A stretch of DNA of 37,351 nucleotides from an uncultured Sulfurimonas sp. (GTDB lineage Bacteria > Campylobacterota > Campylobacteria > Campylobacterales > Sulfurimonadaceae), in the NCBI GenBank assembly GCA_937900945.1, contig CALCGG010000118.1, positions 1 through 37,351 on the forward strand. Reading direction: 5' to 3'. Below the pieces are notes generated by a model. It saw only the letters and a program-made list of their open reading frames with translations. It had not been told where the DNA came from and did not search any database. Shown piece after piece: positions 1 through 6,224 of this stretch. Made by a program: the position numbers and the translations under genes. The stretch's first letter is position 1. Every line of letters begins with the position of its first letter.

Positions 1-20
1 ATTCAAGAGCTATTATGTCC

Positions 21-82
21 ACTCTAAAGTTTACTCTTTAGAGTTACACTTGTTTCACAAGTAAGCTAAGATAGCTTACTTG
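21..82. repeat. Cluster of three adjacent hairpins at the left edge
   Basis: Three inverted repeats lie almost end to end. ACTCTAAAG at 21-29 pairs with CTTTAGAGT at 36-44 (9 bp, 6-nt loop). ACTTGT at 48-53 pairs with ACAAGT at 57-62 (6 bp, 3-nt loop). CAAGTAAGCTA at 58-68 pairs with TAGCTTACTTG at 72-82 (11 bp, 3-nt loop). The last two share bases 58-62 and so cannot form together. The third hairpin sits just 3' of the minus-strand carbonic anhydrase remnant and could have been its terminator, but no clear U-run follows. A role for a gene outside the window cannot be excluded. Confidence 0.6.
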
Positions 83-89
83 ACTTCTT

Positions 90-464
90 CTAGTCTAAAA
101 CTTTTCTAGCGCCTATATCTTGGATAGGTCTATTGTTTGGATGATGCATTACATGTAAGAATTGTTCAACCTGCTCTTTTGAAACTGTATCGTAAGATTT
201 AAGAACAAACCATCTAACACCCTCACTACATGGTGGAGTTGTAAGTGAACCAGTAAATCTATAGTATGATTTATCCTCCGGTAAAAATGCATTTATCTCT
301 TGTGAAGCTATAGAAATAGAAACTTCTTGTCCCGCTTCAAGCGGCATTTTTTTTCAAACTTTTTTAAGAAGCGGATTTTCATTGCCCTCTTCAAATAAGA
401 TTGCTACAACAGCTAAAGAACCATCTTTTGCCACATGTACTAAATGTGCTTCTAATTGATATTT
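90..464 (-). pseudogene. Alpha-carbonic anhydrase remnant, nonsense-mutated and 5'-truncated
   Basis: The last 85 codons encode the alpha-carbonic anhydrase C-terminal core: YYRFTGSLTTPPCSEGVRWF followed by a NNRPIQ motif and the normal end of the family. Upstream the same frame continues through a TGA at 354-356. There it reads QLEAHLVHVAKDGSLAVV and a NENPLLKKV stretch, which is also typical of the family. The TGA falls between KKV and KKMPLEAG, where relatives carry Trp, so a TGG-to-TGA change is the simplest explanation. The frame can be read to about 512, but upstream of Tyr 459-461 it no longer resembles the family. The first two zinc-ligand histidines (the HFH segment) and any signal peptide are missing; the third ligand (in EAHLVH) remains. 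The ATG at 345-347 would give only an inactive fragment. I infer a dead periplasmic CO2 hydratase gene. Confidence 0.85.
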
Positions 465-512
465 TATAACTATCTTTACTTCATGTACCAGTTTGAAACA
501 TAATCTATTTTA

Positions 513-526
513 TTGACATAAATCAA
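513..526. promoter_or_regulatory. FNR/CRP-type operator-like site
   Basis: TTGAC-ATAA-ATCAA matches the FNR/CRP-family half-site layout TTGAT-N4-ATCAA with one mismatch. It overlaps a second palindrome, ACATAAAT-CA-ATTTATGT at 516-533. It lies about 107 bp before the start codon of the DUF6858-like gene. A redox- or oxygen-responsive regulator of the Crp/Fnr family is inferred from the motif only. Confidence 0.4.
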
Positions 527-574
527 TTTATGTACTATTATTTCAGTACACAATTTAAACTTTAAATTATGATT

Positions 575-609
575 AACATAAATAATATGTATCTTTATGT
601 TAACATAAA
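575..609. promoter_or_regulatory. Repeated ACATAAA/TTTATGT boxes with a perfect 16-bp palindrome
   Basis: TTTATGTTAACATAAA at 594-609 is a perfect 16-bp palindrome. A further AACATAAA lies at 575-582, and the same heptamer in both orientations makes up the palindrome at 516-533. There are thus five copies of one heptamer in about 95 bp immediately before the plus-strand gene at 633. This looks like a multi-site operator; the binding protein is unknown. Confidence 0.45.
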
Positions 610-632
610 CGTAATAACATGTGAGGGAAAAA

Positions 633-1022
633 ATGACAAAATCTATACTTATGAACAAATATCCAATCTTCTCTTTAGAGATTCAGAAGAACGAAACAAC
701 TTACTCAAATGTAAGTGAAATTGTAAACTACTTAAAAGGTTTAGTAGAAGCCCATCCGATTGCAAAATACATAGCTACTTTTGATCATTATGACCATACA
801 TCATCTTTATCTGCTGAAATAAGTCCAGATATTAAAGACGCTAAAAATATTATATTTTGTTTTGGAAAACAAATTCCAAATAGTAAGATATTGGCTGTAA
901 GACCAAGAAGTATTGGTATTTGTGAGCTTGAAAACTCATTTATGATAGACTTTTTAGAAGTTCCAAATGGACAGCTTCATACTGTTGTGGAAAATTGGAC
1001 TAAATCAATAGCGAACAAATAG
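633..1022 (+). CDS. DUF6858-like conserved small protein
   Basis: A 129-residue soluble protein of unknown function. It resembles a small family found in Campylobacterota that I recall as DUF6858; this is recognition by eye, not a search. Recognisable parts are a KYPIFSLEIQKNETTY N-terminus, an AKYIATFDHYDHT block with several histidines and aspartates, and an AKNIIFCFGKQIPN block followed by AVRPRSIG. The start is ATG 633, because AGGGA lies six bases upstream; the in-frame GTG at 621 overlaps that ribosome binding site and is unlikely. No signal peptide or membrane segment is seen. The gene is preceded by an unusual array of palindromic boxes, including an FNR-like site, so redox or oxygen control is plausible. 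It converges with the tRNA-modification gene downstream. Confidence 0.8.
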   Translation: MTKSILMNKYPIFSLEIQKNETTYSNVSEIVNYLKGLVEAHPIAKYIATFDHYDHTSSLSAEISPDIKDAKNIIFCFGKQIPNSKILAVRPRSIGICELENSFMIDFLEVPNGQLHTVVENWTKSIANK

Positions 1023-1026
1023 TAAA

Positions 1027-1053
1027 AAAAGATTATAGAGTCAGCAATCTTTT
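1027..1053. terminator. Possible bidirectional terminator between convergent genes
   Basis: AAAAGATT at 1027-1034 pairs with AATCTTTT at 1046-1053 (8 bp, 11-nt loop), flanked by an A-run on the left and T-rich sequence on the right. It lies between the end of the DUF6858-like gene and the last codons of the minus-strand tapT, so it could serve both. The stem is AT-rich, which lowers confidence. Confidence 0.4.
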
Positions 1054-1695
1054 CTTAAACCTTATTGTATTGCTAGAAGAGTTGGCAATACAATCTAGTT
1101 GATACTCTACCATCTTGTGAAAGGGATTTAGAAATTTATCCAGATCATCTTGTTTTACATTTTCAACATCCCATTTATCCAAAAGTTCTATTACTTCCAA
1201 TGTTGATTCAATGGTTGATAAACAATATTCTGCAGGCTGCTCTTTTATCTTAAACTGTGAAAGTTTAGAACTTGTAAAACTTAAAGTTTTAAGCCCTTGA
1301 AGGTTTTTACTTTCTCTGATCATCTTCAGTGAACATGCCCATGTAGAATCAATGATAAATATGGCCATCTTTTTCTTAACATGCTTGGTAGGATATGATT
1401 CACTGAGATTTATGGCATCTTTTGAAGGATAAAGTACAAAGCTTTCATGCGTGGAAATAATCTCGTTTATCTTTTTATGATTTGTAAAATCAATTCCTTG
1501 AAATAATTCTGAATTTTCCAATGCTAAATGTGTTAAATGTCCGGTTCCGTTTTTTACTTTTTTAAATTCTTTTGGGTGCATAAGTATGATAAATTTTGTA
1601 TTCGTGTTAAAACTATGAACATGTTCACACATGCAAGAACTTTTTGGTCTATAACAGTTGTAACACTTTTCTCTATCGCCATAATATGTATTCAT
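1033..1695 (-). CDS. tapT: DTW-domain tRNA-uridine aminocarboxypropyltransferase
   Basis: Predicted enzyme that transfers the 3-amino-3-carboxypropyl group of S-adenosylmethionine to a uridine in tRNA (acp3U formation), the known activity of the TapT/YfiP family. The 220-residue protein begins with a Cys-rich zinc-binding-like motif (CYNCYRPKSSCMC, residues 11-23). The family signature, here DSTW, is near residue 117 and is followed by the expected SxxM pattern. The segment FIILMHPKEFKKVKNGTGHL also fits the family. The gene starts at an ATG and points away from the flavoprotein gene, 26 bp from that gene's start codon, so the two share a very short divergent promoter region. It is convergent with the DUF6858-like gene. 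The family assignment is firm; the exact tRNA target position is inferred. Confidence 0.85.
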   Translation of the reverse strand: MNTYYGDREKCYNCYRPKSSCMCEHVHSFNTNTKFIILMHPKEFKKVKNGTGHLTHLALENSELFQGIDFTNHKKINEIISTHESFVLYPSKDAINLSESYPTKHVKKKMAIFIIDSTWACSLKMIRESKNLQGLKTLSFTSSKLSQFKIKEQPAEYCLSTIESTLEVIELLDKWDVENVKQDDLDKFLNPFHKMVEYQLDCIANSSSNTIRFKKRLLTL

Positions 1696-1721
1696 AAAGC
1701 GAATTGTACTACAATTCCATC

Positions 1722-2963
1722 ATGAAAAACAGATACGACTTAATAGTTATTGGCACTGGTGCGGCTGGCATGATGGCTGCAATCGTTTCCGCACGCAAAG
1801 GAAATAAAGTTCTTCTTTTGGAAAAGCTTTCTAAAATCGCCTCTAAACTAAAAGCAACCGGCGGTGGCCGTTGTAATCTTACAAATACGCTTTCAAATGA
1901 AGATTTTATGAGCCGCTTCGGTCGTGACGGCCGTTTCATGCAAGATGCACTTGGAGCGTTTGACCACAAAGCACTTGTAAACTTTTTTGCCGAAATTGGA
2001 GTAGAGACACATGCCCCTGACGGATACAGAATATTTCCAACTTCGCACAGTTCAGCCACAATAATTTCAGCTCTTGAAGAGGAACTTCAAGGATTGGGTG
2101 TAGACCTTCTTTGTTCCCAAAAAGTGGAACAGCTGCTTTATGAGGACAATCAGATCACCGGAGTTCAAACACAAAACCAAACTTTTAATGCGCTACATGT
2201 AGTGGTTGCAACGGGAGGTCTCGGATATCCTGTACTTGGAGCAGAGGGGGACGGCTATACCCTTGCAAGTAAGCTTGGACATAAAGTAACTGAACTTCAT
2301 CCTGCTATGATGCCTTTGAAAGTTAAAGAGGAATGGGTTAAAGATTGCCGCGCAGATACAATCGCAAAAGTTGAACTTAGAGTTGATTTAAAAAAGCATA
2401 AAAAACTTCGGGCAACAGGAGATCTGATATTTACAAACAGCGGAATAAGAGGTCCTGTAGTTTTGGACTTTGCGAGAGAGGTAACACCGCTTTTAGAAAA
2501 ATATGGGGAAGTGCCTCTCCTTTTAAATCTTACAAAAGGGATGAACGAAGAGCAGATTACTCAGCATCTCAAAGAAAAAGTTTTAGCAAATCCGCTTGAT
2601 CAAACGATACAGCATGTAAGCACCCTGCTCCCTTTTGCCTTGTCACATGAGTTGTGTTTATTAGCCGGTATAAATCCTGATGAAACTTACAATAAAACAA
2701 CTGGCGCACAAAAAGCAAAATTAATCCAACTCTTAGCGTGGACACCACTCACTGTAACAGGGCATGACGGTTTTAAAATGGCAATGATAACCCGCGGTGG
2801 AATCAATCTAAAAGAGATAAACCCTAAAACTATGCAGAGTAAAATAATAAACGGCTTATATTTTTGCGGTGAAGTTATGAATCTTGATGGTCCATGTGGA
2901 GGCTATAACCTCCAATGGAGTTTTTCTAGCGGTGCTTTAGCAGGAGAGCTGAAAACTAATTAA
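1722..2963 (+). CDS. NAD(P)/FAD-dependent oxidoreductase, BaiN/YhiN (HI0933) family
   Basis: Predicted cytoplasmic flavoprotein of 413 residues. An N-terminal Rossmann FAD-binding motif, GTGAAGMMAA, is near residues 11-20. The HI0933-type ATGGGRCNLTN block follows near residue 50. A second dinucleotide segment, VVVATGGLGYPVLG, is mid-protein, and the closing CGEVMNLDGPCGGYNLQWS block is diagnostic of the family. Length is normal. The start is ATG 1722; an in-frame TTG at 1704 lacks a ribosome binding site. No good Shine-Dalgarno sequence precedes either. The stop overlaps by four bases the stop of the convergent lysine-rich gene. Family members are annotated as BaiN-like or RdsA-like reductases; physiological substrate unknown. 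Confidence 0.85.
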   Translation: MKNRYDLIVIGTGAAGMMAAIVSARKGNKVLLLEKLSKIASKLKATGGGRCNLTNTLSNEDFMSRFGRDGRFMQDALGAFDHKALVNFFAEIGVETHAPDGYRIFPTSHSSATIISALEEELQGLGVDLLCSQKVEQLLYEDNQITGVQTQNQTFNALHVVVATGGLGYPVLGAEGDGYTLASKLGHKVTELHPAMMPLKVKEEWVKDCRADTIAKVELRVDLKKHKKLRATGDLIFTNSGIRGPVVLDFAREVTPLLEKYGEVPLLLNLTKGMNEEQITQHLKEKVLANPLDQTIQHVSTLLPFALSHELCLLAGINPDETYNKTTGAQKAKLIQLLAWTPLTVTGHDGFKMAMITRGGINLKEINPKTMQSKIINGLYFCGEVMNLDGPCGGYNLQWSFSSGALAGELKTN

Positions 2964-3136
2964 GAAGCTTTCTTAACTGCTTTTTTCGCTGCTTTCTTCG
3001 CTACTTTCTTCGTTGCTGGTTTTTTACTTACAACAACTTTAGCTACTTTTTTAGCTACTTTTTTAGAAACATCTGCTTTTTTTGTTACTTTTGCTACAAC
3101 TTTCTTAGTTGCTTTTTTACTTAATTCTTTTGCCAT
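2960..3136 (-). CDS. Histone H1-like Lys/Ala/Val-rich small protein
   Basis: A 58-residue gene too short for most callers. It starts at ATG 3134-3136 behind a strong ribosome binding site (AAGGAG, spacing 7) and ends at TAA 2960-2962. Translation begins MAKELSKKATKKVVAKVTKK, continues as repeated KKVA / KKAA units and ends KKAVKKAS. It contains 23 Lys, 12 Ala and 11 Val with only two acidic residues, the composition of histone H1-like C-terminal tails and bacterial Hc1/AlgP-like nucleoid proteins. I infer binding to DNA or other nucleic acid. A TATAAT -10 element at 3187-3192 (minus strand) supports expression as a monocistron. The next gene upstream, divergently transcribed, encodes a small HTH-like protein. 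The stop overlaps that of the convergent flavoprotein gene. Confidence 0.8.
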   Translation of the reverse strand: MAKELSKKATKKVVAKVTKKADVSKKVAKKVAKVVVSKKPATKKVAKKAAKKAVKKAS

Positions 3137-3169
3137 TGGTGGCTCCTTAATGTTTTTTTAACATATTAC

Positions 3170-3183
3170 TTACTAAATAGTAA
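3170..3183. promoter_or_regulatory. Palindrome at the histone-like gene start of transcription
   Basis: TTACTA-AA-TAGTAA is a 14-bp interrupted palindrome just downstream of the minus-strand TATAAT (3187-3192), at about the expected transcription start of the lysine-rich gene. Alternative pairing TATTACT/AGTAATA (64-70/79-85 of the 3100s) is also possible. It could be an operator or a 5'-UTR hairpin. Confidence 0.35.
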
Positions 3184-3186
3184 TAA

Positions 3187-3192
3187 ATTATA
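3187..3192 (-). promoter_or_regulatory. -10 element of the histone-like gene
   Basis: Perfect TATAAT on the minus strand, about 50 bp before the ATG at 3136. Its -35 region is not obvious, which is normal for Campylobacterota promoters. Confidence 0.5.
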
Positions 3193-3286
3193 GTGAAAGT
3201 GTATAGTTTTTTATTCATAATGTCAATGTTTTATGGTTATTAGTAATATTTTATAGTTATTTTATCATTTATAGCATCATATAGGA

Positions 3287-3292
3287 TATAAT
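3287..3292 (+). promoter_or_regulatory. -10 element of the HTH-like gene
   Basis: Perfect TATAAT 26 bp before the ATG at 3319, followed by an AAGGAG ribosome binding site at 3309-3314 with four bases to the start codon. Confidence 0.5.
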
Positions 3293-3318
3293 TCTGAGTA
3301 TTTAAAAGAAGGAGTATC

Positions 3319-3609
3319 ATGACTTTCATAGAGTTTAAAAAGCTATTGCTTGATGCAGAAATCAGCTTACCAAAATTTAGTAATCTGATAAAAGTAAGTG
3401 AAAAGAATATTCAGTCTTACAAAAAAAAAGGTGAAGTACCCAACACGGTAGCGGTGATTGCCACTTGTTTTTCAGTTATGAATAAAAATAATATTCCATA
3501 CCGTCTGATGATAGAAGAGTTAAAACTTGAAGCAAAAACAAAAGTTGGTGCCGGTTTTAAAAAGAAAAATAAAAGTCCTGATGTTATAGAAGAACCTAAT
3601 ATAAAATAA
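3319..3609 (+). CDS. Small HTH-like (XRE-type) protein with basic tail
   Basis: A 96-residue protein. Residues 1-45 fit a helix-turn-helix of the Cro/C1 (XRE) kind: MTFIEFKKLLLDAEISLPKF, then SNLIKVSEKNIQSYKKKGEVPN, where 'VSEKNIQSYKK' would be the recognition helix and 'GEVPN' the usual turn. The second half is a helical segment followed by a lysine-rich disordered tail (KKKNKSPD). The promoter and ribosome binding site are clear. It is divergent from the lysine-rich histone-like gene, separated by about 180 bp, so it is a candidate regulator of that gene. The HTH call is by eye. Confidence 0.65.
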   Translation: MTFIEFKKLLLDAEISLPKFSNLIKVSEKNIQSYKKKGEVPNTVAVIATCFSVMNKNNIPYRLMIEELKLEAKTKVGAGFKKKNKSPDVIEEPNIK

Positions 3610-3668
3610 TAAACAGAATGCTTCATACTGGAGTTACAACAGCCAGCGAAGCTTTAGCTAATAAATAA

Positions 3669-4994
3669 CTACCTTGAAATCTTCACTCCAAATATTGTTA
3701 AGCTTTTTTCAGCATTGTAGTAAGGCTTCCACCATTTAATAGCCATAGGAACAGTTAAATTTAGTAAAAATAGAGTAAATATTAAAATATAAAATTGCTC
3801 AATATTTATAATCTTATTATCCACAAAAGCAATATTTATAACTATAAACGCAAGTTCTGCACGACCTAGCATTCCCAGCCCTATCATCACACTTTCATGC
3901 CATTTATACTTTCCTGTGTATCTGGCAGATAAGGATGCTGAGAGAACCTGGAAAATTAAAACAGCTACAAACAAAACTATGACTGCAGGTAAAACATTTA
4001 TAAAAATCTCATAATCAAAAATCAACTTTGTTCCAAGCATTACAAAAAATATCGGTCCAAAAATAGTGTATGCAAGATGATTTATAACAAACTCCCCATC
4101 TTTTTTATGTGACTTTATCTGATTATCAACTTGAATAATAAAATATTCTTCTTTTAAAAATAGGCCTGCAAAATATGCACCTATAGCCGGATGAAATCCC
4201 AAATGATTTGCTATTGCACCAAAAGTAAATGCTGTAAAAATCATGACAAGCGGTGTAAATCTGCCACTGTACGCAGTCAAAAGTTTTCTTATACCAAGAT
4301 ATTTTCGAATTTGCACAACTATCTTAAAAATAGGTCCATGATTGATATTTTTCTCTTTCTGCAGAGAGTCTGGAAATAAGACCATGCCAATAAAAATAAT
4401 AATAGCAAAAAATATTATCACTTTTAAAAATATTAAAAATATACTATAAATATCAATACCGTTTGATATATCACTCGAAGTGCTAAGTGCGATGGGAACC
4501 ATAATAGCTAAGCCGATAAGAGATAAAACATCGTCCACTACTGCTGCACTCATAATGGCGGTTGAAGCCGTAGTCTTATGAAGATTTTGCTCTCTTAAGC
4601 TGACCATAGTTAAACTGACAGCTGTCGCTGTCATTGTTAATCCCCATATTATTTGAGAGTTAAAATCATAACCAAAAAGACCTGCAGTAAAAAACCCTGC
4701 TAAAAATGGAAAAATTGCACCAAGTGTGGCTATGCCGAAACTTCTTTTGATACCTTTTACAAAATTGCTCAAATCTTCATCAAAGCCAAGAGCAAACATG
4801 ATAAACACAATACCCCATTCGCCAATCATATGAAGAACTTCGCTATGTTCAGGCAGTATCGAAAGGTTTACACCGACAGAACCAAATAAAATCAGCCAAA
4901 GAACATCCACTGTTGATGTTTTTGCAGATAAAATTTTAGATAAAACTACTAAAAAGATTATTATTGCAGAATAAGTCCAAAGATCATGTTCCAA
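3669..4994 (-). CDS. Cation:proton antiporter, CPA2 (Kef/NapA) family membrane protein
   Basis: Polytopic inner-membrane antiporter of about 440 residues, expected to exchange protons for Na+ or K+. The sequence is a series of about 12 hydrophobic segments. MSAAVVDDVLSLIGLA holds the paired aspartates of the ion-binding site typical of the CPA2 Na+/H+ exchanger domain. GEWGIVFIMFALGFDEDL and HPAIGAYFAGLFL are also typical. No C-terminal TrkA-N or USP domain follows, so this is a membrane-only version. The frame has no usable ATG. TTG at 4992-4994 is preferred because AAGGA lies six bases upstream; TTG at 4998-5000 touches that site. Substrate (Na+ or K+) is not decidable from the sequence. 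It has its own 119-bp upstream gap, where I see no gene. Confidence 0.85.
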   Translation of the reverse strand: MEHDLWTYSAIIIFLVVLSKILSAKTSTVDVLWLILFGSVGVNLSILPEHSEVLHMIGEWGIVFIMFALGFDEDLSNFVKGIKRSFGIATLGAIFPFLAGFFTAGLFGYDFNSQIIWGLTMTATAVSLTMVSLREQNLHKTTASTAIMSAAVVDDVLSLIGLAIMVPIALSTSSDISNGIDIYSIFLIFLKVIIFFAIIIFIGMVLFPDSLQKEKNINHGPIFKIVVQIRKYLGIRKLLTAYSGRFTPLVMIFTAFTFGAIANHLGFHPAIGAYFAGLFLKEEYFIIQVDNQIKSHKKDGEFVINHLAYTIFGPIFFVMLGTKLIFDYEIFINVLPAVIVLFVAVLIFQVLSASLSARYTGKYKWHESVMIGLGMLGRAELAFIVINIAFVDNKIINIEQFYILIFTLFLLNLTVPMAIKWWKPYYNAEKSLTIFGVKISR

Positions 4995-5119
4995 ATGCAA
5001 TCCTTTTTATAAAAGTATATAGGATTAATTATAGTGTAAAAAAAGTTATATGAATATATTCTAAAAAATTCCTATCTCATAGATTAAAAGAGCGATTCTA
5101 TCCAATGAAAGATAGATTT

Positions 5120-5671
5120 CTAGTAAAAGTAGCGAATAGAAGCGAAACCATAAGCTTCAGCTTTTTTTACCATATCAACCTGCCATTCTTCAACTATACC
5201 GCCCAAAGCAAATACTTTTACATTGCATTTTTTCAAAAGTTCTTTCAAATCTTCTATTCCTTTTGGTTCACCTTTTCCAGGTGAGGTGAAAATAGGACTG
5301 TACGTAACAGCGTCAGCGCCAAGCATCTCTGCTTTTAAAACTTCTGCATGTGTATGTGTGCTTATGATAACTTCCAGACCTAAACTCTTTGCATGTGTAA
5401 TTTCAGAGAATTGGGCTGAAGTCAAATGCACACCGGTTGCATGCAACTTGTGCGCCAGTTCCACATCCATATGTATAAAACTTTTGATTCCTTCAAATTG
5501 TCTGCATACTTCCATAAAACGTAAAGCTTGAAGCTTATAATTTGGATTTGTTTTGTCACGATAGAGTGCATAAGTCGGCTTGTGCACTTTAAACTGTTCA
5601 TAAAGTTTACTCTCAAAAACATCAAGTATATCTGTGTAAAACTCTTTTGAAGTAATTAGATATCTATGCAT
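5120..5671 (-). CDS. Thiamine phosphate synthase / TenI-like protein
   Basis: A 183-residue TIM-barrel protein of the ThiE/TenI superfamily. GVHLTSAQFSE is the conserved strand-3 region. SPIFTSPGKGEPKGIEDLKE matches the phosphate-binding loop region in relatives, and VFALGGI is the C-terminal GGI motif. ThiE joins hydroxymethylpyrimidine diphosphate and thiazole phosphate to make thiamine phosphate; TenI-like proteins aromatise the thiazole tautomer. It is shorter than E. coli ThiE (about 211 residues), and the standard TxTK loop is replaced by TSPGKG. A TenI-type or lineage-specific role is therefore as likely as true ThiE. It lies 6 bp after the uncharacterised gene upstream, so the two are probably co-transcribed. 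No TPP riboswitch was recognised upstream. Confidence 0.75.
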   Translation of the reverse strand: MHRYLITSKEFYTDILDVFESKLYEQFKVHKPTYALYRDKTNPNYKLQALRFMEVCRQFEGIKSFIHMDVELAHKLHATGVHLTSAQFSEITHAKSLGLEVIISTHTHAEVLKAEMLGADAVTYSPIFTSPGKGEPKGIEDLKELLKKCNVKVFALGGIVEEWQVDMVKKAEAYGFASIRYFY

Positions 5672-5677
5672 TAAAAT

Positions 5678-6103
5678 TTATCTATAAAGTGGATTTTGAA
5701 AATCAATTCTATGAGCATCTACGCCTTGAGCATATCGCTGTGCCATACCATTTACATGATACTCAAGTCTATCAAGCAGATAAAGCTCACTTTTTGTATA
5801 TTTTGATTTTGCCTCACTTATATAACTTTGTAAAAATTTCAATTTTTCTTGTTCATCATCAAAGTTAATACTTTCTATGATAGCTTGAATATCGTCGTAT
5901 TCACTTCCACATGCAGACAAAAAATCATACGATAAATCCATAGTTTTCATAGTATCAAGTGCTTTTGAAAAAGCAAAATGATTGTAAAGCATACACCCTA
6001 CAAAATATTCTATGTCTGAGCTTTCAAACTCTGAGTACTGTTTATCTTCATCACTGAATTTTTCATGCCATATTTTTAAAATTTGTTCTATTTTATTATC
6101 CAT
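5678..6103 (-). CDS. Uncharacterised acidic helical protein
   Basis: I do not recognise this 141-residue protein. It starts MDNKIEQILKIWHEKFSDED, is acidic and mostly predicted helical, and has no signal peptide or membrane segment. Two cysteines (VGCMLYNH and SACGSEY) are separated by about 30 residues. The end, QNPLYR, is short and polar. It is the first gene of a two-gene minus-strand unit with the ThiE/TenI-like gene, 6 bp apart, and diverges from the GAF-PAS-GGDEF-EAL gene. No function is proposed. Confidence 0.7.
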   Translation of the reverse strand: MDNKIEQILKIWHEKFSDEDKQYSEFESSDIEYFVGCMLYNHFAFSKALDTMKTMDLSYDFLSACGSEYDDIQAIIESINFDDEQEKLKFLQSYISEAKSKYTKSELYLLDRLEYHVNGMAQRYAQGVDAHRIDFQNPLYR

Positions 6104-6224
6104 ACCTTACTCTTGTTATTAATTTTTATCATTATACATTAAAGCATTAAAATCTCACATTATTTTAATTTGTGACTTAGATGATTTGAGATAATATGCT
6201 CCATCATGAAAAGAAGAGGTGTTA

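Noticed and set aside
354-356. In-frame TGA in the carbonic anhydrase remnant as selenocysteine or Trp recoding
   Set aside because: Neighbouring genes such as polA and the EAL gene end at TGA, no SECIS-like hairpin was seen directly downstream, and the family has Trp there. The N-terminus is also missing, so a nonsense mutation fits better.
476-658. Minus-strand 60-residue frame upstream of the carbonic anhydrase remnant
   Set aside because: Low-complexity Ile/Tyr/Val-rich translation of AT-rich intergenic operator DNA, with no supporting ribosome binding site.
2960-3136. Short repeated units in the histone-like gene as a CRISPR array or tandem repeat
   Set aside because: The repeats are imperfect codon-level KKVA/KKAA units in one clean reading frame with start, stop and ribosome binding site; there are no uniform spacers.
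5672-6103. TPP riboswitch before the ThiE/TenI-like gene
   Set aside because: The upstream region is occupied by a coding gene only 6 bp away, and no CUGAGA-type core was seen in the leader upstream of that gene.
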